Shown here: piece by piece, positions 9,236-21,935 of the stretch
Layout: every line of letters begins with the position of its first letter
Numbering within the stretch: the first letter of the stretch is position 1
NCBI GenBank assembly: GCA_013180625.2
Contig: SNVD02000467.1
Span: 62,001 to 126,000, forward strand
Direction of reading: 5' to 3'
Origin: Boswellia sacra
Lineage: Eukaryota; Streptophyta; Magnoliopsida; Sapindales; Burseraceae
Length of the DNA stretch: 64,000 nt
Program-made: the position numbers and the translations under genes
The notes under the pieces: generated by a model
Databases searched by the model: none
What the model was told of the DNA's origin: nothing
What the model saw: only the letters and a program-made list of their open reading frames with translations

Positions 9236-10784
9236 TCCATCTTCAGTAGTCTCTTTCAACCACTATTTGTATCATAGTCCGCATAGTACTTTCTATTATC
9301 ATAGTTTTTCATCTTTTTGGTTTTCGTTCTCTTTCTTTTTTCAAATTTTTGTTGCAAGGTCGAGCTAGCTAGGCGTGCCTTCCTTTCTGTAATCAAGGGA
9401 GTTTCTAATCTGTTCGATTCTTATTTTGCCTCCAAGTCTAGTTTATGGAATAGTAATACTTGTTTGTCATAAATATGATGATTTTATGAAATCTTTCCCT
9501 TACATGATATATGCGTAAACTATCTATTAATGCCTATTTAATTTAATTCTATGAATCATAATTTTCTTTTTATAAAATACTGCCAATAAATAATAAAATA
9601 ATGTAATAATTAATATTACCACCATAGAATAATAATTGCTTATGGAATGCCCTGACACAGAAATGGCAAAAGATAATTATTCGATAAGCTTACAAGCAAA
9701 TTAAATCCTTGAAACAATTACCTTATAGGGTTAATTGACTGGTCAATAGTCCAATTTAGCAATGATAAATTCAGCTCAAAAGCAAACACTGCACATGTAA
9801 ACATTGCGCAAGACAAATTGTCTAGGCTCACTGAGCCTAGTTGGGTGGCGGTCGACTCGACCTGGCACCAAATTCTACAAAAATGCGAGTCAGGGCAGCC
9901 CATGGAACCAGAAACGACAGAAACATAAAGAAAAGGTCGTAGTGGTTTAGCAAAAGTTACGATGACGTTACGGCTCAAGTGACGTGAAACAACCTAGTAC
10001 CCGTGAGCTACGACTACGATATTGGCAAATTTGTAGGGAATTGGCTGGTTTCCAAAGCCATGAACACAAAGGGACAGATCAACCCACAAGACCCCCAAGA
10101 AAAAGAACCAAATATTCTTCCTATTCAAAAATATTATCTTAACAAAAATGCCATTTTTCCTCTTCTTCAACCTTATTCACTTGAATTCTTCGTGTGGTAG
10201 TTCTGGACCCTCTCTGGTCCCACCACTTTGCCCAAGTGGAACCCACCTCTATCCTCACATCATCGCCACCAATACCAATATGTCCTCCTCTCGGTAGTCA
10301 TAAAGTGTACGTTTTTTTCTCCTTTTTCTCTTTAAAGCTTTGTGTGTCTATATGCGGTTGTGTCATTGTGGGGATACCAGTTTTGTCTTGTTTGTCAATG
10401 TTTTGCATAGCAGAGACACCTGCCACGCTTTTACCTACATTTTCAATATTTTTCAACGTTGCATACTTTTCACAGTATAGGTTTCTTAATGGAGAAAAAT
10501 CGTTTTCACTTAAAGTTTTGCAAAAAGTGCCCTTTGATTGCGCGGTTAATCTTCTGTTCTTCAAAAGTCTTGCCTTTTCTACTTCCGGATATCTCTATAT
10601 TTTACGCCATTAATTATTTCGTTTCCTGAAATGATGAGTAGTTGAATAATGTGCGGAGAGCATGAGCAGGCGCAATCATTTGCTACCCATTTCTTCAAGC
10701 TTTTACTGTTGTTTCTTTTTTCTTGGTTTTTGCTTTCGGTTAAAAGGGTTGATAGAGCTTAATGTTTAATTTTTGGCCCCCCTC
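9236..10784. other. Intergenic DNA: EPF1-like 3' flank and ELMO gene promoter/leader
   Basis: Starts with the pyrimidine-rich 3' UTR region of the EPF1-like gene and ends at the ELMO-gene start codon. Short frames here have no recognisable domain. From about 10200 the DNA is T-rich with GTGTGTCT-type runs, which would suit a leader or promoter. Confidence 0.45.
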
Positions 10785-13700
10785 ATGAGATTGAGAAAGC
10801 GTAGACAATGCTTTCCTTCTTGCTCTTCCCTGCACAGAGTAAATTCCCACCTTTTTTTATGGGAATTAATGCAATTTATTGTGTTTATCGCATAGTGTAC
10901 GCTGCATACAAGAGTTGATTATTGTTTTCTGTAATGTTGAAATGAATTACTCTCTCTAAGTGATGAATCTTATATAGTGATGCTTTCTCTAGAGTTCTTG
11001 ATTTCTCATGACCTTGATTCCTTTCATATATCTGTATAGAATCTATTCTATATATATGTACAAGGGCAATGCAGCTATTCCTAGCTTAGAAATATTAAAT
11101 TGTTCTTTTCCTGCTTGGAGCTTGTTTGTTGGCAACTTGGATAATTAAATATTCAATTCAGGAAAAGAGATCTCAGTATCGTTGGCAGCTCAGTACTCTG
11201 TGTTTAGTCACCTCTGTTATGCGAGTACTTGATACTAAAAGGTGCTTTCAAAATTAAAATGTAGGTTGATGAGGATGAAATCTATTGGAGACAGAAGAAG
11301 GATGATGAAGAGTTGGAATGGTCACACAATTCCACTCATGTAATCTCGCAGTTGGCTCAATGTTTCTGTAAGTAAAGGTTACTAGTACCCTTCTCGGCCC
11401 TTCTACCTTACCTCTGTTTCTCCTTCATGATTGAGAATCTGTTAATCTTAATTTTCCTTGTATTATTTGTCTACTTTTTTTTGGGTTGATTCCATCATCA
11501 GATGGTAAAAATAATTGAATTAGATGTTTCTTATAATCACCATGACTTGACCATCAGTACATTTCTTAGCTCCTGGAAATGTGGTCTACTCCGCCAAGAT
11601 AACATGAGGTGCCTTGATCTTTCATCCTCTTACATTGACATCTTGGGAAGCCAATGGAATGCCATTTGAGTGATAGGTAGTTTGCATTGCAAAGTGGACT
11701 GAAGGATCTCTTAAGATGTTACCCTTTGGATTAAATAAGATATATGTCTATACAGCAGCTTAGCTTCCCAAAACTGGTTATCCGAATTAGCTTTGTTTGA
11801 ATCTTTTCCACGATATTTAGTTTCAAGTCACTGGAAGAGAAAGGGGCTTGCGTGATTTTGTACCGAGTACAAGGCCACACTAGTCACTTTCATGTTTGGC
11901 TATTAAACATTACAATCTAAAGTGAGTCAACTGAACTTTACCTAAAAGCATTTTCTGTAATCTCACTTATCAGCTATTGGTAATTGTAGCTAGTGCTATG
12001 GTTGGACCACGAGCATGGATAGGAGGGCTCTTTAACCGCTCAAGCAACAAACGGAATGAGAAGTTTACTGATAACCCTTTTACTCCTCCTCAGGTAAGGG
12101 GAAATGTTCACAAAGGGTCTTCTTGCATTGAGTAGTTTGTCACATTGGTGATAGTGCATCCCCCTTTCTCTCTCTGTCTCTCTCTCTCTCTCTCATACAC
12201 ACACACTCACAACCACACAAGCATGCACAGACTAATAAATCGAATTTAAACTGTCTTTTGCGACGCTGTCAGTTTGAGACACAAACTGAAAAAATTTATA
12301 TATTTATTTATTTTTACAATACTGAAAATATGAAGGTGCAATTTTGGATAGTGAGCTCATTGATGTGTTGTATTGTGATTTCATTTTTCACTTGTAGTTC
12401 TTATAATCTGTTCCTCAAATTCTTACCAGGAAGAAGTACTTCAAAGACTTCAAGAACGATTGCAAACTCCCTTTGATGAGAATCGCCCTGATCATCAAGT
12501 ACTTTCTTCATTCTTGTGAGATCTGATTTTGTTCTTTTGAATTCTTCCACGTTCTTCCTGCTTTTGATTTTAGTAAACGCAAGGTACAAGAACATGAATC
12601 AGATCTAGTTATGGATGGTGAATATAACCTTCCTACCATTCAGAAACAAGACACTTGACCCTTGCAGGCGAATGTTGCACTGTCTCTTCCCGGTGTTTGA
12701 TGGAAAAAGTAATGTTGGGTACCATGACCCGACAAAGCTTAATCACAACAGAAACAGCGGCATTCAATTTTCTGCTTCTAAATGCTAAATCTCAGCCACA
12801 GTTCCCAGTGATGACTGATAGTCTGCACATGTGCATATGTCATGTCTTTATATATTTGTTTTCTAATGCATTTTCTTCAGAGGATGTACATGGTTATAAG
12901 CTTAAGTTCAATCTTATTTGCTCTTGTCAGTGTTGTAATCCAAATTAGTTAGTTGACCTCATTGGCCTTTTTAATTAACAGGAAGCTCTCAGATCATTGT
13001 GGCATATAGCCTTTCCAAATGTTGTTCTGAATGGCTTGATCTCCGAGCAATGGAAAGAGATGGGGTGGCAAGGTCCAAATCCATCAACTGACTTTAGGTA
13101 CACTTCTTGTTAATATAAAGGGAATTTATATTTGCCGTTGTGAGAATCATGAGAGGTGCAAATGTGCTAGCACTGAAGCTTTGGTTTCTCAATTTCTCTA
13201 ATTATCCTTCTTAATGTAAAAAGAAAAGAAAATAAACGCATTTGGAGTCTCGTGAGCATCAAATTAGAAGGATGTACGTGAAAAGGTAGTTATTTCATTG
13301 CACAATGCGTTTCGTCAAGAGTCAAATGTTTTGTCAGTGCTATTATTAAGTTTATTGTAATACTTTATTTTACTATGCTGACAAAGTACAATGATAGCTG
13401 AGGTTTTCAATATGCTATTGAAACACAGAGAGAATTATCTGTCAGACAACTCTGTTTTTATTTCTTTTTTTTTTTTCTTTGCGATTTACACAGAAATGCA
13501 TGAGAGTAAGAAAGGGTATCCAATTGTTTTCTTAAGAACTATATCATTTGAATACCTGATTTGTTTTGAACTTCTCTCCTTAGGGGTTGCGGTTATATTT
13601 CCCTCGAAAACCTACTGTTTTTTGCCAGGACTTATCCGGTATGTCTTCTATTTTGTTGTTTAGAAATTGTATAATCAGTTTCTTATTCATTTATTATTTT

Positions 13701-14935
13701 TTTTTCTTGAGCCCCTTGGCGTGTTATTTTTATTTCTTTCAGTTTTTGGATGTCTAAATTTGTGCCAAAAATGAGTTATACTTGTTACTAATTGTATAAA
13801 AATTCAAATGAAGGCATCTTTTCGTAGGTTATTGTTCAAGCAAGATGGGAATCGTGCAACTTGGGAATACCCATTTGCAGTTGCTGGCATTAATGTGTCA
13901 TTTATGTTGATTCAGATGCTGGATTTATACTCAGGTTTGTAGACAAATTCATTAGTGTCTGATACCTTGTTATGTTGTCTCTCAGAATCTCAAAGTAAGA
14001 AAGAGAACTCACTGTTGACTGTGGTTGTGTTATCATTTAAATTGTCTCCATTAATAGTTTTCGTGCGTGATTGTAATATATTTTCCATAACATTTGTTGA
14101 GTTTTTTATTCCTGCCTCCTCTTCCTCTGAAAGTTCAGCTTGATAAAGCCATTTTGCATTGACAGATGATTTTTTTTAATTCTTTCCTACCAAATCGAAA
14201 CTTGTGTAGTGCCTCTCTCACATAATGAACTTCTGTGTTTAAAAACCTGGAATCTTTTTTGTTTCGAATCAGGAAGCTGCCACATATTTATTTGTTTAAA
14301 GCCTGAAGTCAAAATAGTAGAAATGATTTGAGTTTCTTGCTCTCTTGGGCAACCAATGGCATTGTCTAGTTTGAGTATGAAATTCTTCATTTATATGTAA
14401 GATCTGAAAGGAAAGGAGTGATAGTTGGTCTTTAATCTTTCTTACCTCTCCTGCAGAAAAACCAAGATGCCTTCCAGGAATCAATTTTGTTAGAATATTA
14501 GGAGGTAATACGATTACAATTTCCCAAACTGCTTTGATGTTATCCAATTTCCAACTGTCAAACTTGTTTTTGCTCACGATGTGATTGTTCATAATTGCAG
14601 AAGATGAACAAGCCTTTGATGTACTATACTGTATAGCTTTTGAAATGATGGATGCTCAGTGGCTGGCAATGCATGCTTCCTATATGGAGTTTAATGTAAT
14701 CTCTCTTACACACATATTTTGATGAAAATTTCATTAGCTACAAAGGTCTAGGCCATGCATTTTTTTTTTAAAATTTCCTTGATTCACCTATAAAAATCCC
14801 CACAGAATCTCAGAGTATTTTCCAATGGTTCAGGAGGTTTTGAAAGTAACCCGGAGGCAGTTGGAGAGAGAACTTTCTTTGGAGGATGTTCATCGGATAC
14901 AAGACTTACCGGCATACAACCTATTGTACCATTAA
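10785..14935 (+). CDS. ELMO/CED-12 domain-containing protein
   Basis: I assembled ten exons with GT-AG borders and conserved phase: 10785-10838, 11265-11367, 11990-12093, 12430-12498, 12982-13097, 13584-13638, 13814-13934, 14457-14504, 14601-14695 and 14834-14935. The total is 867 bp, 288 residues, with no internal stop. The N-terminus is basic and Cys-containing (MRLRKRRQCF), followed by an acidic Trp-containing segment (VDEDEIYW). The ELMO domain fills the C-terminal two thirds. Its hallmark segments are EQWKEMGWQGPNPSTDFRGC, FAVAGINVSFMLIQMLDL and a closing TRRQLERELSLEDVHRIQDL. Animal ELMOD proteins act as GTPase-activating proteins for Arf/Arl GTPases. Plant ELMOD proteins include regulators of pollen aperture formation, so a small-GTPase role is family inference. 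The exact plant subgroup is not certain. Confidence 0.93.
12164..12194 (+). repeat. (TC)n microsatellite in ELMO gene intron 3
   Basis: A TC dinucleotide run followed by a short AC run, within the third intron. Likely length-polymorphic and not coding. Confidence 0.8.
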
Positions 14936-15523
14936 CTTTCTGTGGGGAATCTCTCCAGAGCTACAAAAGGTTTTGTTGGATAGTAAAGCAAATACTTCCA
15001 AGGAGGAACTACTCTGGAACATGTTTCAAAGGCTTAAAGCTGTCATTTGTAGAGGAGGGTGGAACCTGCACAAAGATAATTTGTGGCTCGATTTGAAATC
15101 AACCTCGAAAACTATTCACAAACTGTAGCTACGTGATGAGATTGACATGGATTCGTTGCCTCTGATCTGATCAATCATCAACAGTGTTAGCAATTTCCTA
15201 TGGCCACCAATGCATAAGAGAAGGCAACATCAATAATCAATTGTTTATCCCCCAATTTTTGTTGCAGCTTCCACTTAGTGACAAGTGGGAATTTTAGCAA
15301 TTTTCTATTTCAAGACAATTGCAAAAAGTTAGATATTTTTAGATTTTGTATCTGTAGTGAAGACTTTAGTCAATATGGTGCTTAGACTGAAAACTTCAGC
15401 AAATACGTCTCCTCATATATGAGTTAGTATTTGGTATTCATAACAATTGGTGAAAATCAGCTTATAACTCTCACATATATCCTGCGTATTAACTCGACCT
15501 TTCTTTGATTCTTGAACACTATA
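14936..15523. other. 3' flank of ELMO gene
   Basis: Presumed 3' UTR and intergenic DNA up to a terminal-inverted-repeat element. A shifted open frame over the last exon is a shadow of it. Nothing else is recognised. Confidence 0.5.
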
Positions 15524-16899
15524 GGACGCGTTTGGGAACCGGGCCAGGGATGTGATTGGATTATTATTTGGGACTAATTATGTCAACGTACTGTTTAGAC
15601 AAGTTTTGAAGAATAAGATTAGATTAAGTTGAGTCCCACCTCTTTTGTCTTATGGGATAAAGAGTCCCATATAAAAACATGCGACAAGTTCCAAGATTGG
15701 GATAAGTATTTAAATTTTAAAAATAATAAAATAAATAATTTATAAAATATTTTAAAATAAATAAGAGTGTAATAATATCAAAATAATCCATCAAAATAAA
15801 AATTAATATTATTCTGAAATTATTAATTATGTAATAAAATTAAAAATAAATTATAAAAAGCAAAATAATATAAATTAATTCATTAAAATAATATTATATT
15901 TTAAAATTAATATGATTTTAAAACATTATAGTATTAATATTTTTAAAAAATATATTTTATAATATTATTAGAATCATCAAATATATAAGCTTTATATTTT
16001 TAACTATATATTATATTATAATAATTGTAAATAAATAATTTATTAGTAAAAAATTAATATTTTTTTAAAATACTATACATTTATTTTTTTAAATAGATTT
16101 TACAATATTATTAAAATAATCAAATAAGCAACTTATATATTTGTAATTGTATAGTACATTATAATATATTTAATAAATAATTTATTATTTTATATTAATA
16201 TTTTCTTAATTTTATTAAAATAAATTTTGATTAATTAATTAATTAATTAATTAAGTTTGCTAATAATAAAAACAAGAATTATATAATTAATAATAAATTA
16301 TTCTTGAACATAAAATATATCATAGTAATAATTAATAATTTTTAAATGAATTATAAATTTTAATTATATTTATATTTTTAATTATTTTATCTCAAATTCA
16401 TCTTGATTATTTAATTTAAAATTAATGTAATAATAATATAACAAATAACCAATAACATTACTATATTCAATAATTTTTAAATAAATATAATTTTTAATTG
16501 TAGTTAAATTTGTAATTAGTTCTATCTAATATTAATCTTTATTTTTTATAATAATTAAAAAATAATCCTAAATATTAAAATCAAATTTATAATTTATATC
16601 ATAATTAATTCCTAATGCAATGCAAAATAATATTATGTTTATAAAAATATTAATAGTATTTAAATATTGTCAATCTAAATATTAAATTAAATTATATTCA
16701 AATTAAACTTGAATAAAAATAAATTAATTTATATTTAAAAATTGATTTCTTAAAAATTTATTACATACTAATACAGTCCAGTATCGTAGTCCACCAAACA
16801 TAAGACAACATTATCTATATCCAGTCTAATCTAATCTAATCTCAATTCCAATCCCAATCTCAATCCAGTCTAATCCAATCTGGACTTTCAAACATGCCC
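15524..16899. mobile_element. Very AT-rich non-autonomous DNA transposon (about 1.4 kb)
   Basis: The left end reads GGACGCGTTTG and the right end, on the other strand, GGGCATGTTTG: imperfect terminal inverted repeats. The TA dinucleotide flanks both ends (TATA on each side), so the target duplication is TA or TATA. Just inside the right end are repeats of TCTAATC and CCAATC; the left end has a GATTGGATTA counterpart. The interior is almost pure A/T with no coding sequence. This is a large MITE or deletion derivative; superfamily uncertain. Confidence 0.65.
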
Positions 16900-17137
16900 T
16901 ATATAAAGACCGGTAAGGCCAAGTCACTCCTCATCAGCTACTACGGCGGAGCCGGAATTAATTTGATAGTTGGGGAAATTAATAGTGATAAATAAATCTT
17001 AAAGGGGGCCAAGGAAAACAATAATTACAGTGGGTCCAAAAAAATAAAAAAATACATTAAAGACTAAACTGTAAAAGGATATAACTTTTTTTTAATTATT
17101 AAATATATATCAGAAAACTAAGTTTTAAGTTTTCAAT

Positions 17138-17266
17138 ATCTGTTACATCGTGCAACGTGTCATAGCGTGTTGAGCTGGCCAATGCAAAGCAGTTAGCTCA
17201 GTTGCTGCAACTGAGTTATCTGCTGTCCATTAAGCCAGCTCGACATGTTGCACGATGCAACGGATG
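17138..17266. repeat. Nearly loopless inverted repeat (arms about 60-68 bp)
   Basis: The centre at 17199-17213 reads CAGTTGCTGCAACTG, a single-base loop. Pairing continues outward through TGAGCTGGCC against GGCCAGCTCA-like sequence to CATCGTGCAAC against GTTGCACGATG. The arms differ by a few substitutions and a short gap on the right. An RNA or single strand from here would snap back into a long hairpin. It may be a foldback element or a small-RNA precursor. It lies about 275 bp upstream of an O-methyltransferase fragment. Confidence 0.8.
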
Positions 17267-17540
17267 CATCAAAGATCTTTTTATATTAGAGACATGTTTT
17301 AAGTCTGCTCTTATGGTTAATCCGATTATTGTAATTAAAAAAGTCTAGATGTTGTAGCTCAGAATTTAGACCGGAAGCAATCTCCTCCGATGATCAGAAG
17401 ATCAAGTGTCAAAACCTTATTGGCTTGCATGTTTCTTAAATTCAGTGAATCAAGGCAAAGAGATTTTTGGGCTGCGAAGAAGAATTCCCAAAATCTATCA
17501 AAGAACTCAACCTTTAACCAATTTCACGAACAGAGCCAAA

Positions 17541-17655
17541 ATGGCAGCAACAAAAACTTCGGAGGCATCGTTGAGAGGCCAAGCAGAAATGTGGCATGCA
17601 ACACGTACGCGTTCAGTTTTTCAGACTCGATGGCATTAAAGTGTGCTGTTGCCTG
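17541..17655 (+). pseudogene. O-methyltransferase 5' fragment (OMT pseudogene 1)
   Basis: Begins with an ATG and matches the first 38 or so codons of the intact OMT genes downstream (SEASLRGQAEMWH, then sequence for ADSMALKCAV in another frame). A short insertion after the WH codons shifts the frame, so the start reads out to a stop at about 17639. After the Ala-Val codons the similarity ends abruptly and the rest of the exon is missing. Sequence resembling the intron of the 39765 gene follows at about 17865-18145, so this looks like a full gene with a large internal deletion. Confidence 0.85.
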
Positions 17656-17669
17656 TTTCTTCTTTCTTC

Positions 17670-18145
17670 GATGAAGAATTTGGTAATCTTGGAATTGATT
17701 TTAAAGTAAGAACGACCAGAGTCTTCAGGACTGACAATATTAGTTTAGCTTTTAATTAACTCCAATCTTAATCCCACTCAATGCCAGATGAACTCGTAAA
17801 ATCATATCCACCAAAAATGCTCAATTTTATTTCAACAAGACTGAATGAAATTAATTCAGTCCAGTTTTAAGTTGAATATTATTGCAATTTAATCCAGGTC
17901 TTTTCAATCCAATTAGATCGTTACACCAATTAAGATAACATCAATAAATCTGAATAAACACGATTCGTTTGCTTCATATATAGATTAATTTAGTTATATA
18001 TTATCATTGGAGCACGAACAACACGCACCACTATTTTGTTGCTGATTGAGTTGAAATAGTGAGTACGGTCATAATCGAACATTGATACACGATCAATCTA
18101 AATTATTAAAGCAAGGTAGACCATCCTAATCATATATATATATCC
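17670..18145. repeat. Dispersed repeat shared with other OMT loci
   Basis: The left part (17670-17790, from TTGGTAATCTTGGAATTGAT) resembles 37055-37170. The right part (17865-18145) resembles 40690-40970 inside the intron of the intact gene at 39765; shared phrases include GAGTTGAAAT and CCATCCTAAT. It is either an old transposon or the remnant of the ancestral OMT intron kept after duplication. Confidence 0.5.
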
Positions 18146-19600
18146 GTAAAAGTTGTTTGCATTTATAATATGTCCCATGCCTTTGCTGTTGTTCCTCTCA
18201 TTTTCATCGAAAATCTTCTCTAATTAATATTATTAGTTAATTAATACAGCGAAACAATCATCTCTCTACAAAATATTAATATATTAAAATATTAAAATAA
18301 TATCAATAAAAATCTTTGAATTTCGATTTATTTTTAAGTAAAGAACAATTATATATTTTTAGTGAATTATGCTCCTAAACTTATATTAAAATCATCGTCT
18401 AATTTTTTCATTAAAATTTAAACTAATAATTAGAGGTATTATAAGAATTTTATACCGAAAGATTTACAATCCAATTCAAAATTCATATTTTTTTTGTTAA
18501 AATGAAGTTAAAAAAATTAAAACTATTAATAAAAAGAAACAGCGGCCACCAGCTGTGAGTTGCCCAACCCAAAAGCCACCACCACAACATAAAAAATCAG
18601 AAGCCCGTTCACCGCCACCATCCCAAAATCCCAACCACCCAACAGCCACCAACCAACCCCTTAAAACCCCAGCCACAATGAAAAAAAAAAAATTTTCCCA
18701 AATCAAAAATTACAAAATGAAATAACCGCACCCATAAAATATTTACACATTACTTGAATTAATTTCATTCTTCCCATTTCTCTCGTGCTTTCTCTCGAAA
18801 GCCATCTAACAGTTCCCCAACCCTCCCACGCAAACAATCTGGAAAAACAAAAGAAAATAATTAAAAAAGGCATATCACATATGGGCCTCCTTGTTTCGGC
18901 CGATAAAAACGTGGCCCCCATTTTTGGAAAAGTAATACGATGACTCCCAGATTTCATCTGCCGTTAGTTAGGGATACAAGGCGTGAGGGTGCATTAGTCA
19001 TTTCATATTTCACTAAGCAAAATAGTATAATATTAGTATATTTACAAAAATTCACAAAAATAAAACTTGATAAATTTTTTTTTTATTTTATCTCTACTCA
19101 CTTTTTCTTCTTCACGCCTGCTCACTCTTACCCCCTTCAAGCCCATTTCATCTTCCTCCCTTCTTTCTCTTCATGTGTTTTTCTTGTCTTCTTATTTTCT
19201 CTACAAATTCATCTGCTGCATCGATTAATTCATTACAAAGTTGTTGTGGTGATTGATTGAGTTGTTACAGTGGCAATTTCTCTCCTCTCATTCTTGTTGG
19301 AGGGTTGATATGTGAGATAGTTTTGTCTATTGATTATCCTTTCACTAATTACTCTTGTTTGTAGCCTCTGAAAATAGGGTTTGAGTTGTTAATAAAGTTT
19401 TTGATGGTGTGATGGTTCAACAACCCAAGGTTGTCGTCACGATCACTACTGTAACACGAATCAAACCTTAAAAGATAAATATAAATAAATATATATATAC
19501 ATATATATATATGCATGTATATAAAATATAATGGATAATAATAAATAGATATAAAAATTATTTTGAAAAAATATTAATTAGTAAGAAAATTCCTAATTTT
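18146..19600. other. Intergenic DNA without recognised gene
   Basis: Contains a C/A-rich low-complexity patch (about 18540-18680) whose reverse strand reads as a Gly/Trp-rich frame. A T-rich stretch at about 19080-19200 looks leader-like. No domain is recognisable. Confidence 0.4.
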
Positions 19601-19602
19601 TT

Positions 19603-19695
19603 TGAAATTATTATTTATTTTAAGTTAAATATAAAGATTATATGATTATTGAAATTATTATTTATTTTAAGTTAAATATAAAGATTATATGATTA
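19603..19695. repeat. Two tandem copies of a 47 bp AT-rich unit
   Basis: The unit beginning TGAAATTATTATTTATTTTA at 19603 repeats directly at 19650 almost without change. Confidence 0.85.
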
Positions 19696-19944
19696 GATTA
19701 AGAGAATTTATAATTTTTCAAGATTTATTATTTATTTTAAGACTTATCATTATTATATAAATTGTTGAAGAAGACAGATGAGGGTAAAACTGTCTTTGCA
19801 GGAAAAAATTTTCAGTCAAACAACAGATTCTCCAACAGCGGGGGCTCATTACTCCTTCGTAGGCCAAAACAAGGGGGTCCGTAGGTGATTTTCCGTTAAA
19901 AAATAATAATTAAAAAAACAGTTTCTTCTTCTTGGTGCCATTTC

Positions 19945-20262
19945 CAGCATGGCCCAAGTCATGAACAGCAGCATGGCCGTCGATTTGTTGATCGTCAGCG
20001 CAAGGACAGATCCTCCGCCGCCGCCAACGCCAACAATAACAACAGGAACAATCTTCAATCTTCGCCTCCGCCACCTTAACAACCGCCTCAGCAACCACCT
20101 CCTCCTCCTCCTCGAAGGCGCGAGTGGGACTTCCGAGAACGCGGTGATGAGAGAGACCTTGACCGTCCCCCCAACCGCCGTGGCGTACCTGATTATTACG
20201 ATAGGAATCGTCCATTGAAAACCAGTCGAGATGACAGTAGGAGATGAGAGAGTAAGGCTTGT
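19945..20262 (+). pseudogene. Fragment of a Pro/Arg-rich protein gene (unidentified)
   Basis: One plus-strand frame gives an Asn-rich and poly-Pro stretch followed by RRREWDFRERGDERDLDRPP and PDYYDRNRPL, which reads like an RNA-binding or splicing-factor tail. A stop codon interrupts the poly-Pro part and there is no start or partner exon. GC content is well above the flanks. I read it as a captured or decayed gene piece and cannot name the parent. The opposite-strand Gly/Glu-rich frames are its shadow. Confidence 0.45.
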
Positions 20263-20713
20263 GGTTGGAGATGCAGTCCTGGATGACAAAGAGTGAGGAG
20301 AGATGGCAGAGCGTAAGGCGAAAGAGAGATGTCTGACGGGAGATAGGAGATTTTTTTTTTATTTTTAGAAGGATGGAATTTTAAGATTTTTATTAGGATT
20401 ATTTATTTTGAAATTAAGATTTTTTTAATTGCATAAATTATATATGAAAAGTTAAAATTACCTTTTTTATATTTTTATTAACCTTAATTTTACCCGACGG
20501 TGATGATTTTAATTCTAATTTTGGGATGTAATTGATTAAAAATATAAATAAATTTTTATATAAAATTCGATCAAAATTTAAAAATATTTATTGATATTAT
20601 CGCATAAAATATTATTAATAAATCATGTTTTCATCATGGTAAACGTTTCAGGGATTTTAGCAATTTCATATTACAACACCTGCCAAAAGTCACCATGTTT
20701 GATTCGTAAACAT

Positions 20714-20722
20714 TATATATAG
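20714..20722 (+). promoter_or_regulatory. TATA box of the intact OMT gene at 20787
   Basis: TATATATAG lies 65 bp upstream of the start codon, followed by an A-rich leader. This is a conventional plant core promoter. Confidence 0.6.
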
Positions 20723-20786
20723 ATACGTTGGCTTTGCCTCTGTTAATTCAAGTTTTCACCAATTTAACAAAGAAAAAAGAGAAAAA

Positions 20787-21935
20787 ATGGAAGCAATAGA
20801 AACATCTGAAGAATCATTGAGAGGCCAAGCAGAAATATGGCAACACGTGTTCAGTTTTGCAGACTCAATGGCATTGAAGTGTGCTGTTGAACTCGGCATA
20901 GCTGACATTATAAACTCGCACGGTGCTCCTCTCACCCTGACCCAAATAGCTTCATCCCTCGACTCACCCTCCCCTGATATCTCCTACCTCTCCCGTATCA
21001 TGAGATTTCTTGTTCGCAAAAAAATCTTTGCAGCACATCGTGATGATGAATCCAACGGTGGAGAGACCGTCTACGGCCTGACTCACTCATCAAGATGGCT
21101 TTTACGTGACTCGGAGCTAAGCTTAGCACCAATTATATTAATGCAATCCCACCCCTGGCTAATGGCTCCGTGGCACTGCTTTAGCCAATGTGTTAAAGAA
21201 GGTGGAATTGCTTTCAAGATGGCTCATGGCTGCGAAGTTTTTGACTTTACATTGAAGAATCCCCAAGTTAACAGGATCGTGAATGATGCAATGGCTTGTA
21301 CATCCAAGATCGTTTCCAAGGCGGTTGTATCAAGATACAGAGATGGGTTTAGCGGCATGGGATCGTTGGTGGACGTAGGAGGTGGAATCGGAGAGATGCT
21401 AGCCGAGATTGTAAAATCCTATCCGCATATTAAAGGTATTAATTTTGATTTGCCTCATGTCATCTCCACAGCACCTAAGTATGATGGAATCTCTCATGTT
21501 GAAGGTGACATGTTTCAAGCTATTCCTGAAGCTGATGCAGTCATCATGAAGGTAATTTACTTTCATCCTACCATTACTTAATTAAGTATTTGCAATTTCA
21601 TAACTACTAGTTATTAAATTGGATCACAGTGGGTACTGCACGACTGGAATGATGAAGATTGTGTGAAGATTTTGAGAAATTGCAAGAAAGCAATTCCAGG
21701 GACCGGAAAGGTCATTATTGTTGAGAGTGTTGTACGAAATGATCGGAACGAGCAGGGCCTTTTTGATGAGGCGAGCTTGGTACTTGACCTAGCTATGATA
21801 GCGCATTCCTCAGGTGGAAAAGAGAGGACTGAGATTGAATGGAAGAAAGTATTGGAGGAAGGAGGATTCCCTCGCTACAATATTATCAAGATTCCAGCTT
21901 TACCTGTCGTTATCGAGGCTTTTACAGCTGAGTAA
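20787..21935 (+). CDS. Class II (COMT-type) plant O-methyltransferase, copy A
   Basis: Two exons, 20787-21551 and 21630-21935, with a 78 bp GT-AG intron, giving 356 residues, normal for the family. The N-terminal dimerisation domain includes SLRGQAEIWQHVFSFADSMA. The SAM-binding motif I is LVDVGGGIG at about 194-202, followed by FDLPHV and GDMF. Exon 2 opens with WVLHDW, whose His259 aligns with the catalytic base of caffeate O-methyltransferase; GGKERTE carries the partner acid region. Such enzymes transfer methyl from S-adenosylmethionine to phenolic or alkaloid hydroxyls in the cytosol. The layout looks closest to norcoclaurine/reticuline, resveratrol or acetylserotonin OMT-like proteins, but substrate cannot be read from sequence. 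It belongs to a six-member tandem cluster and its frame is intact. Confidence 0.93.

Noticed and set aside
14187..14592. Minus-strand frames inside the ELMO gene
   Set aside because: They overlap intron 7 and exon 8 of a well-supported plus-strand gene and have no domain.
18497..18957. Minus-strand Gly/Trp-rich frames
   Set aside because: They arise from a C/A-rich low-complexity patch; no start context, homologous domain or exon partner.
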